From: a virus
Length of the DNA: 20,172 nt
Direction: 5' to 3' (one strand)
IMG/VR virus record: IMGVR_UViG_3300048780_000326
Span: 1-20,172 of that record
In this document: one piece after another, positions 7,544 through 13,584 of the stretch
Layout: each line of letters begins with the position of its first letter
Position numbering within the stretch: position 1 is the first letter of the stretch
The notes under the pieces: generated by a model
Database searches by the model: none
Told to the model about the DNA's origin: nothing
Seen by the model: the letters and a program-made list of their open reading frames with translations, nothing else
Position numbers and translations under genes: made by a program

Positions 7544-7815
7544 CGTTTCCCGCCTCCGCGTGTTGCTTGCCGTTCAGCTTGCTCTGTTGCCCGGATCGCA
7601 GCCCTCGCCTTGGCCACATCGCCAAAGCTGTCGCAATCCTTATGGACCCGCTGCAGCTCGCTCTTGATGTCCAGCGCGCGGTCCAGATTCCGCACTTCCG
7701 AGAAGGTCAGGGAAACGCCCCAACCGCAGCCGCTGCAGCGCAACCTGTAGCCGTCATCCAGTTGGGTGATCACGCTAGTGAACGCCGGTATACACAGCCA
7801 GTTTTTGCTGCGCAC
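7540..7815 (-). CDS. Small protein with a C2HC zinc-finger-like motif
   Basis: 91 residues from a GTG start at 7815, unknown family. Residues 27-30 are C-S-G-C-G-W and residues 58-61 H-K-D-C, giving C-x2-C-x27-H-x2-C, a plausible zinc site. The C-terminal third is helical and basic. The start is uncertain: GTG 7815 overlaps the upstream gene by 41 bases with only a weak ribosome-binding site, whereas a GTG at 7773 sits just after that gene's TAG stop. Both starts keep the Cys/His motif. Its stop overlaps the start of the membrane/coiled-coil gene. Confidence 0.65.
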   Translation of the reverse strand: MRSKNWLCIPAFTSVITQLDDGYRLRCSGCGWGVSLTFSEVRNLDRALDIKSELQRVHKDCDSFGDVAKARAAIRATEQAERQATRGGGKR

Positions 7816-8182
7816 TTTCTACCAGGTCCTCAGCACACCAGCGCTGGCGGATACGTTCTGCCCTCTGGTCTTCCGTCATATGAGCCGTCCGTGACTTGCC
7901 GCGCATTCCTACGATCGCCTCGACTTCCGCCTTAGAGAACGCTGTGCAGGAAGCCTTCGATCTCCGCTCCATGATCGCCTGCATTGCAGGATGTGGCGCG
8001 CTCACTGGCCTGCGAACCTCGCGCAGCGAACGCAATGCGACGATCGCACCCGTCTGATTGTGAAGCACCGGCTCAGCAGTGTTCTGCTCAACCATGCGCA
8101 CAGCCTCCTCGGGCTTCAGATAACGGCGAATCGAGTTGATTCCACGTTCATCTGTGACCCACAACGCTATGCTTTTCGACAT
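7775..8182 (-). CDS. First gene of the lysis/packaging operon, unknown function
   Basis: 135 residues, unrecognised. It begins M-S-K-S-I-A-L-W-V-T-D-E-R-G and has a compact basic N-terminal half that could be a small alpha/beta domain, then a basic helical region ending near R-I-R-Q-R-W. ATG 8182 is chosen because GAGG lies five bases upstream; the frame stays open to an ATG at 8350, but that extension has a poorly placed ribosome-binding site and runs into the control region. Being the first gene after a long regulatory gap, it could be a regulator or delayed-early product, but no helix-turn-helix is evident. Confidence 0.72.
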   Translation of the reverse strand: MSKSIALWVTDERGINSIRRYLKPEEAVRMVEQNTAEPVLHNQTGAIVALRSLREVRRPVSAPHPAMQAIMERRSKASCTAFSKAEVEAIVGMRGKSRTAHMTEDQRAERIRQRWCAEDLVESAQQKLAVYTGVH

Positions 8183-8392
8183 GCTTTCCTCTTTCAAACG
8201 CAGACATCGACGCACACGCGCGACGGCGCGTGAACAGGCGGATATGGAAATGGAGACGGAGCTATTCCTAGGCTTCACAACGGCCCGATTTTCGCTCGGA
8301 CTGTACAGCCAGTCGGTGCTGGCTACGCTGCTTTCGCAGTTACGTTGCATACCTTCGCCAGTACGTCAGTGAGGTACAAATAGGACTATGAG

Positions 8393-8411
8393 GCATGTTT
8401 TATCAACATGC
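8393..8411. promoter_or_regulatory. Operator-like perfect dyad
   Basis: GCATGTT and AACATGC flank a five-base centre (TTATC), giving a 19-bp perfect 7+7 palindrome. It overlaps the candidate minus-strand -35 region. The geometry suits a dimeric helix-turn-helix regulator. No U-tract follows on either strand, so a terminator is unlikely. Confidence 0.5.
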
Positions 8412-8423
8412 AATGGGTAGGTT

Positions 8424-8441
8424 GCACATAATTCTGTGATT
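8424..8441. repeat. Operator-like direct repeat, copy 1
   Basis: The 18-bp GCACATAATTCTGTGATT recurs at 8478-8495 with one change. Its core CACATAATTCTGTG is itself a near-perfect dyad, with one mismatched pair of seven. The copies are 54 bases apart, close to five helical turns, so proteins bound at both would lie on the same face of the DNA. Confidence 0.6.
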
Positions 8442-8477
8442 GGCGATCTACCCGTATAAACATTGGACGAAACACAT

Positions 8478-8495
8478 GCACATAATTCTGCGATT
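8478..8495. repeat. Operator-like direct repeat, copy 2
   Basis: GCACATAATTCTGCGATT, matching copy 1 at 17 of 18 positions. It ends one base before the stop codon of the gene to its right, so both copies lie outside coding sequence, which argues against a protein-level explanation. Confidence 0.6.
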
Positions 8496-8496
8496 C

Positions 8497-8991
8497 TTAC
8501 TTTTCCACAAGGCTGCGGGGTGTCTGTATCGCTGCGCAGCACGCCTTCCGGTGCTCCATTTCGAGCTTCTGCATGATGCCCTGCGCCTCTGGCATCTTCA
8601 TCAGCTCGCCGAAGGTCATAAACTCCTCGGGATGATCCTTGGCATACGCCGCATCGTCCGCTTCCGCCTTGCGAATCTCTGCTGCCTCGCGGACCAGCTT
8701 GCGCTCGATGACAGCCTGCTTCAACTTTGCGCATTCTGGGAAGGCCGTCTCGCCGTCACGCTTTGGGTAGCGCGCAATGTCATCCAGTCCGCCCTCGATG
8801 TCGACCAGGTCGAATCTCGCCAGGTCCTCAGCCAGCACCAAGTAATCGTCCATGCCCAGCTTGGCCTGGCGCCGAACGCCCAGCTTGGCCAGAAGCCGCG
8901 TAATAGCCGCTTGCTTCTCGGCTGGCGATAACGGCGATAGCCTGCTGCGCTGCATCGAGGCTGGATTCGGTTTTACCCTTGAAAGTTCCAT
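8497..8991 (-). CDS. Possible helicase-loader-type replication protein
   Basis: 164 residues, mostly helical. ATG 8991 is firmly indicated by GGAG six bases upstream. The central part has a pattern seen in phage helicase-loader-like proteins that follow the initiator (about D-Y-L-V-L-A-E-D-L-A then G-L-D-D-I-A-R and F-P-E-C-A-K-L-K-Q-A-V); the C-terminal half is charged and coiled-coil-like. The location directly after the replication initiator parallels lambda O-P. It has no ATPase motifs, so it would be a P-like rather than a DnaC-like loader. The first 164 bases overlap the initiator gene in another frame, an unusually long overlap. The functional call is tentative; the gene itself is well supported. 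Confidence 0.6.
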   Translation of the reverse strand: MELSRVKPNPASMQRSRLSPLSPAEKQAAITRLLAKLGVRRQAKLGMDDYLVLAEDLARFDLVDIEGGLDDIARYPKRDGETAFPECAKLKQAVIERKLVREAAEIRKAEADDAAYAKDHPEEFMTFGELMKMPEAQGIMQKLEMEHRKACCAAIQTPRSLVEK

Positions 8992-9985
8992 GTATATCTC
9001 CTGTTTTTCCAAATTGATTGAGGGGCCCGTCCTGGTACTTCGTGATGTTCGACAGCCACAGACGCGGCCGCTCGCCGTGCGGCGTTCCCGGACTTCGCGC
9101 CCGGTGGTTCAGGCACGCCTGAAATCTCTCCAGCGTCAGCCCCGGCGCGGACTGCAGCAGCAGCGACAGTGCCCTAGCCTCCGAGCCATCCCACGCCAGC
9201 ACGACGTCCTTGAACTTCGCATAGGTGACGATCGCCAGGCGGAAGGGCGTATGCCGTGGATCTGCCGGAGCTGTTGCGTTTGCTTTTGCCCTGATCGGCG
9301 CTTTTGCTTTTCGCTTTGCTTTGGCAGGTGCGACGGTCTCGCCGGGAAACGCAAGAAGGTTCCATGGTGGTTCAATGATGGTTCCTCCTATATGGGGGTG
9401 TGGGGGTTCGGTCTCACAGACCGCAATTTCGGTCTCACAGACCGCAATTTCGGTCTCACAGACCGTTTCTACTACGACGGCATCGGCAAATGGTTCCACG
9501 GATGCGGTCTCACAGACCACTTTTACTGCGGCGGCATCGGCAAAAAGTTCCACGGATGCGGCCTCTACTTCTTCTGCGTCCAAGATCAACGGCTGGCGCT
9601 GGGCTAGACGGAAGCGGGCCGCGAACGGCTGCTTCAGGTCTGTCCCTAGAACCCTCAGGTTGATCTGGAAGGCGTATTTGTAAAACTTCCCCTCGACCCG
9701 CTGACGCGCGACAAGGTTTATCTCTTCGAATATCTGCAACATGCGGCGGACGGTCCGCAAATTCAATTCGGAACTCCCCGCCACACGCTCCACCGACGGC
9801 CAGCCATAGCCCGCAGCGTCGGCCGCATCCGCGAGCACAACCAGGACAGCCTTCGCGGTCGGATTACCCAGCCGCGTTCGGTATGCCGAATTGGTTACCT
9901 CGTTGCTCACGCACGCCCACCCTTCGCCGTCGTATCCCCGGCCGCTCTTGCTGCTCGATTGACGTGCTGCACCGTTGCCCACCAT
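8828..9985 (-). CDS. Replication initiator protein with winged helix-turn-helix domain
   Basis: DNA-binding initiator analogous to lambda O, up to 385 residues. Residues 41-100 match the common phage pattern: P-T-A-K-A-V-L-V-V-L-A-D-A-A-D-A-A-G-Y-G-W-P-S, then the recognition-helix region L-N-L-R-T-V-R-R-M-L. Residues 141-193 are a repetitive V-C-E-T linker encoded by four DNA dyads, probably the origin. The linker and an Ala/Lys-rich stretch (about 219-240) lead to a C-terminal domain (245-335) of unknown fold. ATG 9985 has no good ribosome-binding site. GTG at 9910 (residue 26) has a GAAGGG upstream and would start with S-N-E-V-T-N, closer to relatives. The 3' end overlaps the next gene by 164 bases. 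Confidence 0.8.
   Translation of the reverse strand: MVGNGAARQSSSKSGRGYDGEGWACVSNEVTNSAYRTRLGNPTAKAVLVVLADAADAAGYGWPSVERVAGSSELNLRTVRRMLQIFEEINLVARQRVEGKFYKYAFQINLRVLGTDLKQPFAARFRLAQRQPLILDAEEVEAASVELFADAAAVKVVCETASVEPFADAVVVETVCETEIAVCETEIAVCETEPPHPHIGGTIIEPPWNLLAFPGETVAPAKAKRKAKAPIRAKANATAPADPRHTPFRLAIVTYAKFKDVVLAWDGSEARALSLLLQSAPGLTLERFQACLNHRARSPGTPHGERPRLWLSNITKYQDGPLNQFGKTGDIHGTFKGKTESSLDAAQQAIAVIASREASGYYAASGQAGRSAPGQAGHGRLLGAG
9409..9570. repeat. Iteron-like dyad array inside the initiator gene (candidate replication origin)
   Basis: The 15-bp dyad CGGTCTCACAGACCG (six-base arms, three-base centre) occurs at 9409-9423, 9430-9444 and 9451-9465, with a fourth copy at 9505-9519 differing only in its last base. 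The first three are spaced 21 bp. The last part is a 54-bp direct repeat (units from 9451 and 9505, with a decayed third from 9559). A poly-purine/pyrimidine, AT-richer segment lies on the far side at about 9280-9330. Lambda's origin likewise has four dyad iterons within gene O beside an AT-rich stretch, so an origin is the best reading. Confidence 0.65.
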
Positions 9986-10005
9986 TCCGTTCTGCTGCGT
10001 TACTG

Positions 10006-10278
10006 TCAGGCGCTCTTGCGCACTTCACTCGACAACGCGAACGCCGCCCAGGGTTTGCCGTCATCCGGGACTGCATTGTCGAAGAACGGCTGCGCAATCC
10101 TGACGCCCAACACATTAGCGAACTCGATCTCCACCTTGGCCGAGTTGATGATGGTCTGCGCGAGATCGCTGATCGCCTTGGCGCGGGCGACCTCCATGGG
10201 AATGGCCTTCTCTTCATCCCTCAACGCCTCAATCGCCTCAAATAAATGGTTCCGCAAGTCCGACATCTTATTTTTCAC
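10006..10278 (-). CDS. Small helical protein before the replication initiator
   Basis: 90 residues from a GTG start at 10278, chosen because AGGAGT lies five bases upstream; the open frame begins further up at 10308, and an ATG at 10266 lacks a ribosome-binding site. The product reads V-K-N-K-M-S-D-L-R-N-H-L-F-E-A-I-E-A-L-R-D and is rich in Ala, Glu and Ile, with a single long amphipathic helix region to about residue 60. It resembles a common small protein found just before phage replication genes, whose function I do not know. It overlaps the end of the HNH gene by 11 bases and ends 20 bases before the initiator ATG. Confidence 0.78.
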   Translation of the reverse strand: MKNKMSDLRNHLFEAIEALRDEEKAIPMEVARAKAISDLAQTIINSAKVEIEFANVLGVRIAQPFFDNAVPDDGKPWAAFALSSEVRKSA

Positions 10279-10921
10279 GTTGACTCCTGATCTTTCTGTT
10301 GAGCGCACCGCGCAGTTGAATCAATCCGAAAACCTCCGGCCCCCACCGCTGCGAACTGTTCCGCAGCATCAGGTCTCGACGCGACAGGCACTCGAGGTTC
10401 TCGAGCACGATGTTCGCCTTGTCGCCATCCTTGAAGATCACTACGCGCCCCGCCGGCACCGGACCGTGCGCCTCTTCCCACACGAGAATCTGCACACCCT
10501 TCCAATCGCGTGGCGTTCCGAGCGTGTCGGTGACCTTGCGCTCCCGATAGCCGTCTGGGTTGACGCGCTCCGTCCCGATTGGCATGTACTTATTTCCGAT
10601 CTGGCCGCACTTGAACTGCGTCTCCGCCATGCGCCCAGGAGCCCATCCCGGCATCTTCATTCCCTTGTTCGCCGGTACGTGCCCAGGCTTGAAGCGAAAG
10701 TCAGCCCCGACATTGTCTCCGCGCCGCAGACGATACGCATCCGGGCTGGCCAGAAACGCAGCCGTCTTCTTCAGCCCCAGCCTCGCCGCGACGCGATAGA
10801 TATTTTTCGCTGAGCAGCCGAGCTGCGTCGCGATCTCGGCCGTGGGTAGGTGGGGATACGTACGCTGCACGGCATCGAGCTCCTCCGGACTCCAGAGCTT
10901 GCGTTTAGCACGGGGGCTCAT
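10268..10921 (-). CDS. HNH endonuclease with N-terminal helix-turn-helix (phage type)
   Basis: 217 residues. Residues 9-52 form a Myb/HTH-like DNA-binding region (L-W-S-P-E-E-L-D-A-V then A-E-I-A-T-Q-L-G-C-S-A-K-N-I-Y-R-V). The rest matches a common phage HNH family: K-P-G-H-V-P-A-N-K-G, T-Q-F-K-C-G-Q, the P-I-G-T-E-R and D-G-Y-R-E-R-K-V strands, V-W-E-E-A-H-G-P-V-P, and F-K-D-G-D-K-A-N-I-V-L-E-N-L-E. The usual paired His before the D-G-D motif is I-F-K here, as in many phage members, so activity may rest on other residues. ATG 10921 overlaps the previous stop as TAATG. Such genes often act as mobile nicking endonucleases; a role in recombination or replication is also possible. Confidence 0.85.
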   Translation of the reverse strand: MSPRAKRKLWSPEELDAVQRTYPHLPTAEIATQLGCSAKNIYRVAARLGLKKTAAFLASPDAYRLRRGDNVGADFRFKPGHVPANKGMKMPGWAPGRMAETQFKCGQIGNKYMPIGTERVNPDGYRERKVTDTLGTPRDWKGVQILVWEEAHGPVPAGRVVIFKDGDKANIVLENLECLSRRDLMLRNSSQRWGPEVFGLIQLRGALNRKIRSQREK

Positions 10922-11475
10922 TAGCACGGCAGTCCCTTCGGCATCGCTACCCTGCGGCATTCCCGGCAGGTCGCATGCGGCGAGTACTTACTGAAGGTGC
11001 GCGGGCAGCTTGCGCACGTCTTCAGTTTCCCCGCCTTGGGGCGGCAGAGCTTGCAGATCTGCTGCGTGCTGCGAGCCTCCATCCGCCGGCCGCAGCCTGC
11101 AGCGCACAGCCGCATCGTCCGCGTGGTCTTCGCCGTCGGGCGGCACGTCGAGCACAGCGCCCCCTTCACGCAAGGGTTCAGCTCTGCCTTGCAGGCCGTG
11201 CAGTACCTCTTTGCCCGCTCGCCGCTGGCTACATACTGGCGCCACTCGATGACTCGGCCCGCTGCTGGCTGGGCAGGACGCACGGTGCGCAGGTTGGCGG
11301 GGTTCAGCTGCACCCGGTCGCGCCACTCCTGCGCTGGCGACACACTCAGCCGCTCGCGCTCGGCCTGCAGCGCAGCATCGGCGGCACGGATGGCGGCCGT
11401 GATCGGGATGCTGACGCACGGCAGCGTAGGCGATGCATCGAAGTCCTCAAGCCATGCAAACGCGTTGACGGCCAT
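10921..11475 (-). CDS. Protein with three tandem zinc ribbons
   Basis: 184 residues, no family recognised. The N-terminal half is an Ala/Arg-rich linker region. The C-terminal half has 13 Cys, 12 of them in three regular sets: C92/C95 with C108/C111, C124/C128 with C141/C144, and C154/C157 with C170/C173. In each set exactly 12 residues separate the two pairs, so these look like three copies of a small zinc-ribbon unit. Basic residues around the knuckles suggest nucleic-acid binding. Start ATG 11475 overlaps the upstream stop as TAATG, and the gene is coupled to HNH downstream in the same way. A DNA- or RNA-binding accessory of replication or transcription is a fair guess, not more. Confidence 0.75.
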   Translation of the reverse strand: MAVNAFAWLEDFDASPTLPCVSIPITAAIRAADAALQAERERLSVSPAQEWRDRVQLNPANLRTVRPAQPAAGRVIEWRQYVASGERAKRYCTACKAELNPCVKGALCSTCRPTAKTTRTMRLCAAGCGRRMEARSTQQICKLCRPKAGKLKTCASCPRTFSKYSPHATCRECRRVAMPKGLPC

Positions 11476-11678
11476 TAGACCGCCTCGCTGTCTTTACGCC
11501 TGCGAGCTTGTAAAACCGCCTCATCCGCAAACGCAGCAGCAGTGGCCACGGTGGGTATCCGCCCGGAATACATCTCGAGAATCACAGGGGTAACCGAGCA
11601 CACCATCCGCTCCCACAGCTCACACTCGTGCGCTGAGGCAAAACAGACCGCTGGCCGCTCGATATCAACTTTCACCAT
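11475..11678 (-). CDS. Small protein of unknown function
   Basis: 67 residues, beginning M-V-K-V-D-I-E-R-P-A-V-C-F-A-S-A-H-E-C-E-L-W-E. GGAGG six bases upstream of ATG 11678 gives firm support; that ATG overlaps the DUF4031 stop as TGATG. Two Cys near residues 12 and 19 and an Ala-rich helical C-terminus are the only visible features. No domain is recognised. Confidence 0.7.
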   Translation of the reverse strand: MVKVDIERPAVCFASAHECELWERMVCSVTPVILEMYSGRIPTVATAAAFADEAVLQARRRKDSEAV

Positions 11679-11980
11679 CACTCGCCTCCAAATAAATTCG
11701 CTTGCTCTTGACTACCGCCGCCGTGGGACCGCATGAACTGCACCATCTGTTCGCGGGTATGCTCGACAGCACCATGCTCGACAGCCGCAGTGCGCCGGGT
11801 TGCCACCAGGTCATAGTGCGGCAGCTTGTCTTTGGCTTGAAACCACTCCCGCCGCATCCCGATCGCCCGCGCCATGGCGTGCAGCTCCTCGAGCGTGTCC
11901 GCGTACATGTGGCAGCTGCGCTCCCAGCGAAAAGTCTTCGATCCACCATGTGCCATCACCGGATCCACATAAACGCTCAT
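11678..11980 (-). CDS. DUF4031 family protein
   Basis: 100 residues that match the DUF4031 pattern nearly end to end: M-S-V-Y-V-D-P at the start, a central S-C-H-M-Y-A-D-T-L-E-E-L-H-A-M-A-R-A-I-G-M-R-R-E-W-F-Q, then L-P-H-Y-D-L and R-R-T-A-A-V-E-H-G-A-V-E. The family is common in phages and in bacterial genomes; no biochemical function is established as far as I know. Conserved His, Asp and Arg residues suggest a small enzyme or nucleotide-binding fold (inference). The start overlaps the upstream stop as ATGA and the stop overlaps the next start, placing it in the tightly packed early operon. Confidence 0.88.
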   Translation of the reverse strand: MSVYVDPVMAHGGSKTFRWERSCHMYADTLEELHAMARAIGMRREWFQAKDKLPHYDLVATRRTAAVEHGAVEHTREQMVQFMRSHGGGSQEQANLFGGE

Positions 11981-12234
11981 GCGCCGGGCTCCGGCTCACA
12001 TAAGGGTTCACCTTCGTCGAGAATGATGACCCACTGGGGATTCTCAAGACTGCGTTCTAGCAACCGACGGGAATCGAGGTAAAGCACTTCGTCCGTCAAG
12101 TCGACTGTGGCGCTCGCGAGATCAAACCACATATCGCCATAGCAATTGCTTCCCTGAGGAACACATTCGCTTTCGATCACACCGGCAGCGCGTTCATACG
12201 CGAAGCTCATCTCGATCATTCGCAGGTCACTCAT
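11977..12234 (-). CDS. Small acidic protein of unknown function
   Basis: 85 residues, acidic, no family recognised. It contains alternating strand-like segments (W-F-D-L-A-S-A-T-V-D-L-T and Q-W-V-I-I-L-D-E) consistent with a small beta-containing domain, and two Cys near residues 24 and 31. The start and stop overlap the flanking genes as ATGA, which is the main evidence that it is real. Confidence 0.68.
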   Translation of the reverse strand: MSDLRMIEMSFAYERAAGVIESECVPQGSNCYGDMWFDLASATVDLTDEVLYLDSRRLLERSLENPQWVIILDEGEPLCEPEPGA

Positions 12235-12503
12235 CGCGATCCCTTCTTCGCTGCTCTTGCGAGCTTGCGGTCGGCCAATTCGCGGGCCAGTTGGCGTTCC
12301 CGTTCGAGGCGTTCATGCAACTCCGGCATGCGGTCCTCAAGCAGGCGCTGGGACTCACGCGGAGCGCACAGCGGATCGGCGGCGATAGCCAGGTCATCGA
12401 CCCGCACGATGACCACCAGCAGCGCACCGCTCTTCTTTAGCAGCCACGCCGCCGCAGCCTGCAGCGCACCGTTGCTCGTCAGCTCCCAATCACGCTTTGC
12501 CAT
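12231..12503 (-). CDS. Small protein with hydrophobic strand and charged helix
   Basis: 90 residues, no family recognised. Residues 18-36 (A-A-W-L-L-K-K-S-G-A-L-L-V-V-I-V-R-V-D) look like a helix followed by a buried strand; the remainder is a long Glu/Arg/Leu helix suited to a coiled coil, ending in a basic tail (A-A-K-K-G-S-R). ATG 12503 is the likely start: the reading frame continues upstream to 12620, but that part lies in antiparallel-free overlap with the DUF5131 gene and looks like out-of-frame noise (Arg/Cys/Ser rich). The true overlap with that gene is 14 bases. Confidence 0.65.
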   Translation of the reverse strand: MAKRDWELTSNGALQAAAAWLLKKSGALLVVIVRVDDLAIAADPLCAPRESQRLLEDRMPELHERLERERQLARELADRKLARAAKKGSR

Positions 12504-13584
12504 GCGCAACCTCCGGAAACTGGTGCCACTGCACGCCATCGAGCAGATCGCCCGCAGACTTCTTGCCGAGGCGCGCCATCCACACGTCGTTGTCTCTAGC
12601 CGATCCGAGAATCTGCCCATCCTTTCCGTCGCGCGTTAGTCTGACGTGAGGCTTATTGTCCGGATCGTCCCATCGGTGATCCCGCCACTCGCCCCATTGC
12701 TTGAAGAAGAAGGGCACGCCAGCGGCGACACACTGATCGCGCAGGCTGCAAGCCCAGGCCGGATGCATCGGGCGAGCTCCAGGGCCGCTCTCGCCGCCGC
12801 AGATCACCCAGTCAAGACGCGTCGCAATCTCTGCTCCGGGGTCCACACCTGCATTACTCAAAGCGTTCAGATACCTCCCAATCCCACTAACGCTCAGAAG
12901 TTCTTCCAGACTTACATGCCGCAGCAGGGGTTCAGCGGAGATGAACCGCACTGCTGCCGGCGTCTTCAGCAGCAGCGGGATACGCTCATCCGCAGCCTTC
13001 TGGTTCTCGACCGAGACACCCAACCACACGTTTAGCAGCGGCCAGTTACTACTTACTCGACAGCCGCATTCATCACGATCCGCGCCGAGATCATAGACAA
13101 CCTCAGCATTCTTCGGAAACATGGAGCGCGGATATTTCACGTGTGCTTCAATCTCAAACGCCAGGTCACCAGCAGCCAGCATCACATCGCTGCGTCTACC
13201 CGGCTCGCCCAGATATGCCAGCATCCGCTCCGGCCGCTTCGTGAGGATCTGAAACGTGTGCCGCGCGCACAGCGCCATCACCGCGAAGATACGGTCGCGC
13301 ATTTCATCCGTCACGTTCTCATGAAAGAGGTCGCTCATCGAGTTGACGAAGATGCGGCGCGGCGTCTTCCAGCGCAGCGGATCGAGCAGGTGCTCTTCCA
13401 CGAACTCGATCCTTCCATTCCACCTGCCCAACGCCGTCAGGCCTGCATACGCCAACCCCGGCCCGCTGAAGCGATGCGCTACGCTCTCGGCGTAGCAGTT
13501 GCGGCATCCCTCACTCACCCGCGAGCATCCCCGAATCGGATTCCACGTCGCATCCGTCCACTCGATTGATGTCGCACCGCTCAT
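12490..13584 (-). CDS. DUF5131 / phage Gp37-Gp68 family protein (radical-SAM-like)
   Basis: 364 residues. The N-terminus has the family hallmark I-E-W-T-D-A-T-W-N-P-I-R-G-C (C20) followed by C27 and C30, a C-x6-C-x2-C cluster that could hold an iron-sulphur centre, as in radical SAM-related proteins. Further family segments are F-V-N-S-M-S-D-L-F-H, the helical T-F-Q-I-L-T-K-R-P-E-R, N-V-W-L-G-V-S-V-E-N, R-F-I-S-A-E-P-L-L and the C-terminal W-V-I-C-G-G-E-S-G-P-G-A-R-P-M then F-F-F-K-Q-W-G-E-W. All are present, so the protein looks intact. The biochemical role of the family is not established to my knowledge. The start is ATGA-coupled to the ParB gene, suggesting joint expression. Confidence 0.92.
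   Translation of the reverse strand: MSGATSIEWTDATWNPIRGCSRVSEGCRNCYAESVAHRFSGPGLAYAGLTALGRWNGRIEFVEEHLLDPLRWKTPRRIFVNSMSDLFHENVTDEMRDRIFAVMALCARHTFQILTKRPERMLAYLGEPGRRSDVMLAAGDLAFEIEAHVKYPRSMFPKNAEVVYDLGADRDECGCRVSSNWPLLNVWLGVSVENQKAADERIPLLLKTPAAVRFISAEPLLRHVSLEELLSVSGIGRYLNALSNAGVDPGAEIATRLDWVICGGESGPGARPMHPAWACSLRDQCVAAGVPFFFKQWGEWRDHRWDDPDNKPHVRLTRDGKDGQILGSARDNDVWMARLGKKSAGDLLDGVQWHQFPEVAHGKA

Larger units (their letters stand above)
8183..8496. promoter_or_regulatory. Intergenic control region before the lysis/packaging operon
   Basis: The longest gene-free stretch of the window, 314 bases and AT-richer than its surroundings around 8370-8500. It contains a perfect dyad (8393-8411) and two copies of an 18-bp sequence (8424-8441 and 8478-8495), annotated separately. 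A weak sigma70-like pair on the minus strand can be read as TTGATA (8406-8401) and TATTTG (8382-8377) with an 18-base spacer; the -10 is poor, so a phage activator or alternative promoter is equally possible. Plus-strand frames here lack ribosome-binding sites. No gene is supported. Confidence 0.5.

Noticed and set aside
8136-8372. Plus-strand 78-codon frame in the control region
   Set aside because: It starts inside the minus-strand gene, has no ribosome-binding site and no recognisable pattern. A divergent gene here would have been attractive but is not supported.
9410-9519. The regular dyad array as a CRISPR
   Set aside because: Units are only 15 bp with 6-bp or 39-bp gaps, the gaps themselves repeat, and the array is in frame within a coding sequence; no cas genes are nearby.
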